Shown here: positions 9,372-14,138 of the stretch, piece by piece
Position numbering within the stretch: position 1 is the stretch's first letter
How the letters are laid out: each line of letters starts with the position of its first letter
Source of the DNA: Paraglomus occultum
Lineage: Eukaryota; Glomeromycota; Glomeromycetes; Paraglomerales; Paraglomeraceae
Direction of reading: 5' to 3'
Length of the DNA stretch: 14,138 bases
Assembly (NCBI GenBank): GCA_910592205.1
Contig: CAJVPJ010000952.1
Location: 1 to 14,138 of the forward strand
Notes under the pieces: generated by a model
What the model was told of the DNA's origin: nothing
The model's database searches: none
Seen by the model: the letters and a program-made list of their open reading frames with translations, nothing else
Position numbers and translations under genes: made by a program

Positions 9372-9761
9372 TTATTCAATATCAATAGATGGTAGTTGAA
9401 TGTGACTACTTTTTATTAGTTGCGCATTTAAGTACATGCTAGTTTTCAACATTTGATCGTGACTGTGATGATAGACAGGAGTTTTCACTGTGATTAAATT
9501 AGGCCATTTGTAGCTCTCGTATCCAGTCTTAATTGACGATTGCCGTAGTAAAGTTGAAGCTAATTTGGTAATATCCCCTTGCCGGCGAACAGGCCAGATC
9601 ATTCGCTCACCCACAGCCCCGCAACACAACGTTAAAACGATTAAAGTTTCTTTCACTAGATTTAAAGCAATTGTGAATAAAAGTTTATCCGAAAAGAACA
9701 GTTCTTTTGCCCAACTAAATAATTTACCAGAGAACGGGAGTTGCGCTTGGAAATGAAGGTG
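9372..9761 (-). CDS. Hypothetical coding region without a visible start, possible membrane segment
   Basis: The minus strand is open for 129 codons from 9761 to the TAA at 9374-9372. No in-frame ATG precedes the conserved-looking part, so this is probably the last exon of a spliced gene or a truncated remnant. The sequence runs from HLHFQAQLPFSG through a hydrophobic stretch (LLFTIALNLVKETLIVLTLC), then a basic segment (MIWPVRRQGDITKLASTLLR), and ends in a polar tail. A GTAAAT donor at 9727 and an AATCTAG acceptor ending at 9656 would remove exactly 72 nt and keep the frame. A GTAAGT further upstream (minus strand, about 9828) could be the donor of the preceding exon, but I could not join it cleanly. 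The family is not recognised. Confidence 0.36.
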   Translation of the reverse strand, partial: HLHFQAQLPFSGKLFSWAKELFFSDKLLFTIALNLVKETLIVLTLCCGAVGERMIWPVRRQGDITKLASTLLRQSSIKTGYESYKWPNLITVKTPVYHHSHDQMLKTSMYLNAQLIKSSHIQLPSIDIE

Positions 9762-10352
9762 TTACAACTACTACATATGGTCATTGTTTCTCCTTTGTGC
9801 CGAAAAAAATGAAAAGTGAAATTAACTTACAGTTGCAATCAATGTCCGTAATGTTAATTATGTGACAAAAGTGCACACGTTATTTTCTCAGCTAATAGTG
9901 TGAGCACAAAATTTAACAAGATTAGGCATACACTTGGAATACCAATTGGTTTTGTAGTTGATCAACAGAGTCATCGTGACATTCTAGGCTAAAATTGGTC
10001 ATTTCAAAAACGAATCATTGTCATAAAATGCGATGGATGGATAAATGATGTGGAGAGGGAAAAGGAACTGCATTTCCTAAGATTTCAGTGGTCATGGTTC
10101 ATACGTTTTCTCTTAATCCCCACTCCTGCGATCCTGTCTTTATACAGTGAAAATAATTATTGTTATTAATAAAGTTGTCGAGAATAAAGTGCTCTTGTGA
10201 CATATTTAATTTGGTTTTGTAGGTTCTTGTTTTCTTTTTTTTTTAATTGTTTAAATAAAATAACGACTTACAACTTTCGTTCCGTAAGTATTAATTAATG
10301 TTAGATCTATGTTGAATAATTTGTTTACAAGACAACATGCACCACTTATTAG
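9762..10352. other. Intergenic region with AATAAA-type signals
   Basis: No gene is supported. Two AATAAA hexamers lie close together at about 10168-10190 on the + strand, which could mark the 3' end of an unseen transcript or be chance in AT-rich DNA. A poly-T run is present at 10236-10245. Confidence 0.35.
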
Positions 10353-10979
10353 AATAACAAACAATTTGCATCCGATGTTCTACCTGACCCTTCTGACATC
10401 AGGGAAGCATCCATAAACCCTCTCCTATTAGGATACAATAGAGTGCATATTGTATCCGACGTGTCAGCAAGGTGAATTCATTTTTTATTTGTTTACTCAT
10501 TGCTTAAATATTGATATGTAATAGTAACTTAAAACCATCTGACGACGCGCGCAATTTTTAAATATTTATTTCCAGAAAGATTATGATCTAACTTAAAATG
10601 TTTTGCGCCAGTATGATGATGCTTTTAAAGGAGTGTGTAGTTTACGAGATATTGGGGGCGGTAAAAACGGTATGTTATTCAATATATATTAATATCAGAA
10701 AAAATGTATTGTATTATACTAACTTTTCTCATATAAAGAATAAAGAAAATCTCTCAGTTCTGAGCAGATAGAAAACCATATCGGAGTTGAAGTCGAAACT
10801 TATAGTAAGCATTAATATTAATTGTTTATTAGGCAATAAATTACTATCTCTAACTTCTAATATAATTCATCAGCAAAATTCATCATCGCTTTATGACGAA
10901 TTACTTAACTCTTTGGCGATGTAGATGTTTCTGATTTGTCATGGAAAGATTCTATCGCTAGTCAGGTTATTAGCGACTA

Positions 10980-11007
10980 CAGTGGTCGTCATAAATATCC
11001 GGAATTT
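10980..11007 (+). repeat. Left terminal inverted repeat of the MITE
   Basis: 28 nt, perfectly matched to the right repeat. With the flanking ACTA and TAGT the palindromic pairing extends to 32 nt. Confidence 0.93.
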
Positions 11008-11272
11008 TGATTCAGTGCAGAAAAAGTTATGTAACATAACCAATTTAAACTAATACAAAATTGGTATTAAAGTATCATGCATCATAACCAAACGCGTTAC
11101 CTCGACGCGTTACAGTTAACTTGTTTGCAGTCTGTTTTCGCGTCTGGGCAATCCTTAAGGAAAAAAGATAGGTTATTGAAAATTTTTAGACAGTTAGTAA
11201 CTGTATTCGGCAACGTGTGTACAAAATTTAAGCATACAGAAATAATGAAATAAATTTTTTATTTGTGAGATT

Positions 11273-11300
11273 AAATTCCGGATATTTATGACGACCACTG
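11273..11300 (-). repeat. Right terminal inverted repeat of the MITE
   Basis: 28 nt, the exact reverse complement of 10980-11007, followed by the second TA copy. Confidence 0.93.
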
Positions 11301-12354
11301 TAGTTAAGAAATTGCCGAAAAAAGGGTTTTTATGAGGTAATGATGTTACCATCACATTTTATGTAGGATAATGTCTTATTTATAGAAACCAGCTCGTAAG
11401 ATGGTACTTAGCTCCTTACCACCAATTGTTCGAGAAACATGTAAAGAGTTTGCGTCAGATTATTATTATAACGAACGACAGATGGAGGTCTTATCAGAAA
11501 AAGTGGAACATGATAAATCTTGGAAAGAAGAAGACGAAATTCTCGTGGAAGTTACAAAAGGGATCCTCAGCGTCTTGAATGATACGTAGAATAACCCAGC
11601 AATTAGTCCAGAATTTATAGAATCGCAGAATGAAGGGACGTACGTGACAAACATCATTGTACCTACAATTCGAGCTGTGTTAAAAGATCTTTTCTTTGGA
11701 AAATCTTCATACGTTAGCACGTAGGTTATGTTTTCTATATTGTTAGGCGTATTCAGAGTAATATTAATTTTATCTTTATTTAGCTCAGAAACAAAATATT
11801 GTTAGTGCGAATAAAAGAGGTGAAGGGCATTCTGGATATAATGTTTGTACTAAAATATGGTGGTTATGTTTATGAACTCATATATACTGAATGTTTTCGC
11901 ATAATTTGCACCGAGCGTAAAAAATAAATGATAGCGTTAAGTTGTGGAGAGAAGTTAATGATAGAGTTTTTTGGACCTGTAAAGGATGTTGTCCGGAAAA
12001 GGGTAAATTTGGGATAATTGGAATTCAAATTGCGGGTATGTTTTTTCTCCTACTTTTATCTTCTTCACATAACAAATCTATTTTTTTAACATCTTAATGT
12101 ACTTATCAGGGATTCGGGTAATATTTTCACAAAAATTTCCATCCCAACATGCTGAAGAGAAAGATGTAACAGGATTCGTGGAAACTTTGTTGATTTTGCG
12201 GGTATGTTGTAACGAGAACGCAACTTAGAATTTTTACTAGTAGTTAACTTATTTATATTTCATAGAATATTTTAATAGTCTTATATTTCATGCACATCAT
12301 GTAGGCGTATGGAAAAAAGTTCGACTGTTTCCTCCAATTTCGAGTAGATTATAA

Positions 12355-12604
12355 TTTATTTTTATTTTTTACTACATCAATAAAGCTGGCCCTGGTGGAT
12401 ATTTTTTTGTATATTTAATCGTGATCGTTTTTACATGTATACTTTCGTGGAATTTATTATGTTATAACGTTGTATGTATACTAACTCTCATAATTTGATC
12501 AATAATTTGCAAAGCACATGTGAGTTTTTATTTTTTCGATGCACCAATTCAAATCTATTATAAAAAATATACTAAATGCAATGATCTTCTGATCAGTCCA
12601 CCTA
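12355..12604. other. AT-rich spacer between two convergent coding remnants
   Basis: Lies between the end of the plus-strand pseudogene and the stop of the minus-strand remnant. It has many stops in all frames and no clear signals apart from AT-rich stretches that could serve as 3' ends for both. Confidence 0.4.
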
Positions 12605-12951
12605 TTAATTCTTCTTGGGCAAAATTTTCACCTCGTCAATCTTAGAATCCTCTTCACTCGATTCGGAGGTAGAATTATCGATATAGAACAGTATACTTTC
12701 AGCGCTCGAATAATCATGTCCTAATTTCAAGAACGTCAGTATTATTATAAGTGCACACCAACATTTTCGTGTAAATACTTACCCGCATTATCCACAAGTT
12801 CGAAACAAATTTGGTAACTTCGTGGGTATCAAATGTGTGATTGTTGGATAGGAAAATTTTTTTCTAATTTAAAGTAATATATACCAGGAATGTCACCCAC
12901 AAGAGGACGAACTGAAGTGAATGGGCGTCTCGGTATGCCGTCTATCTCAAT
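12605..12951 (-). pseudogene. Minus-strand coding remnant with an acidic Ser-rich C-terminus, interrupted by TGA
   Basis: The last exon (12720 down to 12605) reads HDYSSAESILFYIDNSTSES, then a Glu/Asp/Lys-rich tail ending at TAA. A 62-nt intron (12782-12721) has a GTAAGT donor, a TACTGAC branch site and an AAATTAG acceptor, and joins in phase 1 to an exon reading YPRSYQICFELVDNAG. Upstream in the same frame a TGA at 12831-12829 separates 40 more open codons (DGIPRRPFTSVRPLVGDIPG, then IYYFKLEKNFPIQQ). A different splice (GTATAT donor after DIPG, acceptor GAAG before TTACC) avoids the stop but puts the last exon in a less coding-like frame. The family is not recognised. It overlaps the start of the plus-strand remnant by about 30 nt. 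Confidence 0.42.
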
Positions 12952-14086
12952 TCAAAGTACGCGACAATTCAATATCCAATTCTGATTTGTACCTTTTTTT
13001 TTTAAAAAAAAAAATTCAAGTCCATTTAGGCGATGTTCAAGATGAAAGACTAACTTTGTATACACATGCCGAGGTACGCGTAAAGAACATTGAATATTCA
13101 TGCTCAATTCATTGTGCGCATAATATTCCGAATTTAGGGTGTATTATATCCCGCTTTAAAATTACCCAACAACTTCGCCTTCCAATGGAGGAGGATACGT
13201 TCACGGTGATATCCGGCCGCCAAATATTTTGTAATCATCTCATTGCATTATGGTTCTAAATACTGGATGTTATTATTGGTAGGACCCTAAAAGGTATTAG
13301 AAATTGACTGTTCTATGTATAGGCTCAATGGCGAAAATCGATTTCGCGTCTTTGAAGAATCAGCCATCAGTATATCTAAATTCAAATCGTACTTAATATT
13401 CTGTGCACACGGCACTCATTGTAAACTCAAAATCCGTTCAACGGGAGGCAAATATTAACGTTCACAGCACTGCGGACAATACAGTGGCGATATTTACCAT
13501 CCATCAGTGACCCGCTCGGTTGTCTGATGTTAAAACCTTACACTGATCCAGATAAGATGAAACTCAAAGACGTGTTAAGAATTACTAATTTACACAAATT
13601 TTTGTTAGGAGCCTAGACCTGATTATGACTTAGCAAGAAGTTGGGAAAAGAATAAATCAGATAATACAATCGATAGTCCAATAATCATTCAAAATGCAAC
13701 ATTGCGCGGAACTCTGTGTCAGAAGGAAGTAACTTAATTTGTTTAACATTGCTTCAAAACGAAGCCAGAAAAAGGACCAAAAAGAGGCACTACTGACCAT
13801 CACTACGAACTCAGTAGAGGGATTTTTCCATTATGTTTTTATCTCACCATGCATATAAATTCAGGAGCCATAGCACTCGGCAGTTTAATATTTATTGCTT
13901 TTTTCCCTTTTTATCATTTAGGTCTCTAATGCTGATGGCAAAGAAGATGAAGATGATATAATTATTTCCGAGGATGAAGACGATCTTCTTACACAATCGC
14001 CTCATAATACTACCGTTGATAGCAAACCGACTATCAACAATATATATGCTGTACCTCAGTTGGAACCTGTCTCAGTTCTGGACTGA
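12921..14086 (+). pseudogene. Broken plus-strand gene with an acidic C-terminal exon
   Basis: A succession of open blocks in changing frames: 12921-13259 (VHLGDVQDERLTLYTHAEV, later ISRFKITQQLRLPMEEDTF), 13323-13458 after a TATAG acceptor (NGENRFRVFEESAISISKFK), about 13442-13510 (ANINVHSTADNTVAIFTI), about 13506-13616 (PLGCLMLKPYTDPDKMKLKD, then LRITNLHKFLLGA), 13615-13737 (PDYDLARSWEKNKSDNTIDS), and a final exon at 13922-14086 after a long pyrimidine tract and a CATTTAG acceptor. The last exon is strongly acidic (KEDEDDIIISEDEDDLL) and ends at a TGA inside the terminal repeats. Several frame changes have no GT-AG intron to explain them, so I call it a pseudogene; sequencing errors would look the same. 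I do not recognise the family. Confidence 0.45.
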
Positions 14087-14133
14087 GACAACTGAGTTCT
14101 GGACTGAGTGACTGGGTTCTGAACTGAGACAGG
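14066..14133. repeat. Palindromic short-period repeat at the window edge
   Basis: Three degenerate units of about 20 nt, each with the core TTCTGGACTGAG or a one-base variant. CCTGTCTCAGTTC (14066-14078) is the reverse complement of GAACTGAGACAGG (14121-14133), and inner units are themselves palindromic (CTCAGT and ACTGAG around TCTGG). It supplies the last codons and stop of the upstream acidic exon. It may continue beyond the window. Confidence 0.8.
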
Positions 14134-14138
14134 TCCTG

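Larger units (their letters stand above)
10980..11300. mobile_element. 321-bp Tc1/mariner-type MITE with perfect 28-bp terminal inverted repeats
   Basis: The left end (10980-11007, starting CAGTGGTCGTCATAAATATC) is the exact reverse complement of the right end (11273-11300). TA occurs immediately outside both ends (10978-10979 and 11301-11302), as expected for a Tc1/mariner target duplication. The interior has no open frame long enough for a transposase, so the element is non-autonomous. It interrupts an exon of the surrounding pseudogene: removing it and one TA rejoins the exon in the same reading frame, though with a TAG at the junction. Confidence 0.9.
10353..12354 (+). pseudogene. Decayed multi-exon member of a large uncharacterised family resembling Rhizophagus proteins
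   Basis: Recognisable exon pieces, in order: 10353-10471 (DPSDIREASINPLLLGYNRV), 10576-10669 (VLRQYDDAFKGVCSLRDIGG), 10739-10804 (QIENHIGVEVETY), 10874-10979 plus 11303-11336 (DVDVSDLSWKDSIASQVISD, then LRNCRKKGFYE), 11386-11720 (KPARKMVLSSLPPIVRETC onward), 11784-12035 (GYVYELIYTECFRIICTE; NDSVKLWREVND), 12110-12201 (HAEEKDVTGFVETLLILR) and 12266-12354. Introns between them have GTATGT, GTAAGC, GTAATG or GTAGGT donors and AG acceptors. Lesions include a TAA at 10594-10596, a TAG at 11587-11589, frame changes near 11790, 11830, 11920 and 12285, further shifts in the 10739-10979 part, and an inserted MITE. The order matches, from memory, a very large family of uncharacterised Rhizophagus proteins; its function is unknown. 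The family label is recollection; the breaks are seen directly. Confidence 0.72.

Noticed and set aside
10431-10457. Hairpin GGATACAAT / ATTGTATCC with a 9-nt loop
   Set aside because: It lies inside a recognisable exon of the pseudogene (GYNRVHIV), so the symmetry is most simply a by-product of coding sequence.
11466-11720. 84-codon minus-strand open frame
   Set aside because: It is antisense to the longest exon of the pseudogene, whose plus-strand translation matches a remembered family.
12990-13014. T10/A11 homopolymer pair as a possible poly(A) tail of a retroposed copy
   Set aside because: There is no target duplication or adjacent retroelement sequence; it looks like slippage-prone AT DNA, although it does make the local reading frame unreliable.
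13442-13510. Resemblance of ANINVHSTADNTVAIFTI to the IFTI region of Rad9-type clamp proteins
   Set aside because: Only a few residues agree and the neighbouring blocks do not fit, so no name was assigned.

Overview
The window looks like nuclear DNA of a filamentous fungus, most likely an arbuscular mycorrhizal fungus (Glomeromycotina, Rhizophagus-like). The base composition is AT-rich. Genes are broken by many short introns (about 50-200 nt) with GTAAGT/GTATGT/GTGAGT-type donors, CTAAC/CTGAC-like branch points and AG acceptors. The intergenic DNA is long and rich in repeats. One decayed gene matches, from memory, a large uncharacterised family that I associate with Rhizophagus. The taxon is inferred; no search was possible.

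Two genes can be reconstructed exon by exon with every phase agreeing. The first (1383-2432, + strand, 5 exons, 209 aa) encodes a small secreted or wall-associated protein. It has a signal sequence, a possible Kre9/Knh1-like N-terminal motif, a Ser/Thr-rich stalk and a hydrophobic tail suggesting a GPI anchor. The second (5902-7895, + strand, 10 exons, 358 aa) encodes a polytopic membrane protein of the UPF0658 (Golgi apparatus membrane protein) family. Upstream of it lies a non-coding stretch with a G-quadruplex motif, a 117-nt polypyrimidine tract and a CAA/CACAACA microsatellite.

The right third is a gene graveyard. A multi-exon pseudogene (10353-12354) keeps several recognisable introns but carries stop codons and frameshifts. 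One of its exons is split by a 321-bp element with perfect 28-bp terminal inverted repeats beginning CAGTG and flanked by TA, which is a Tc1/mariner-type MITE. Next come a minus-strand coding remnant (12605-12951) and a broken plus-strand gene (about 12921-14086) with an acidic C-terminal exon. The window ends in short palindromic repeats.

Weaker coding traces lie at the left edge (1-585), on the minus strand at 3643-3997, and as a convergent pair at 9020-9301 (+) and 9372-9761 (-). No rRNA, tRNA, CRISPR array or complete autonomous transposon was seen. The genes do not form an operon or an evident pathway; each appears independently transcribed.
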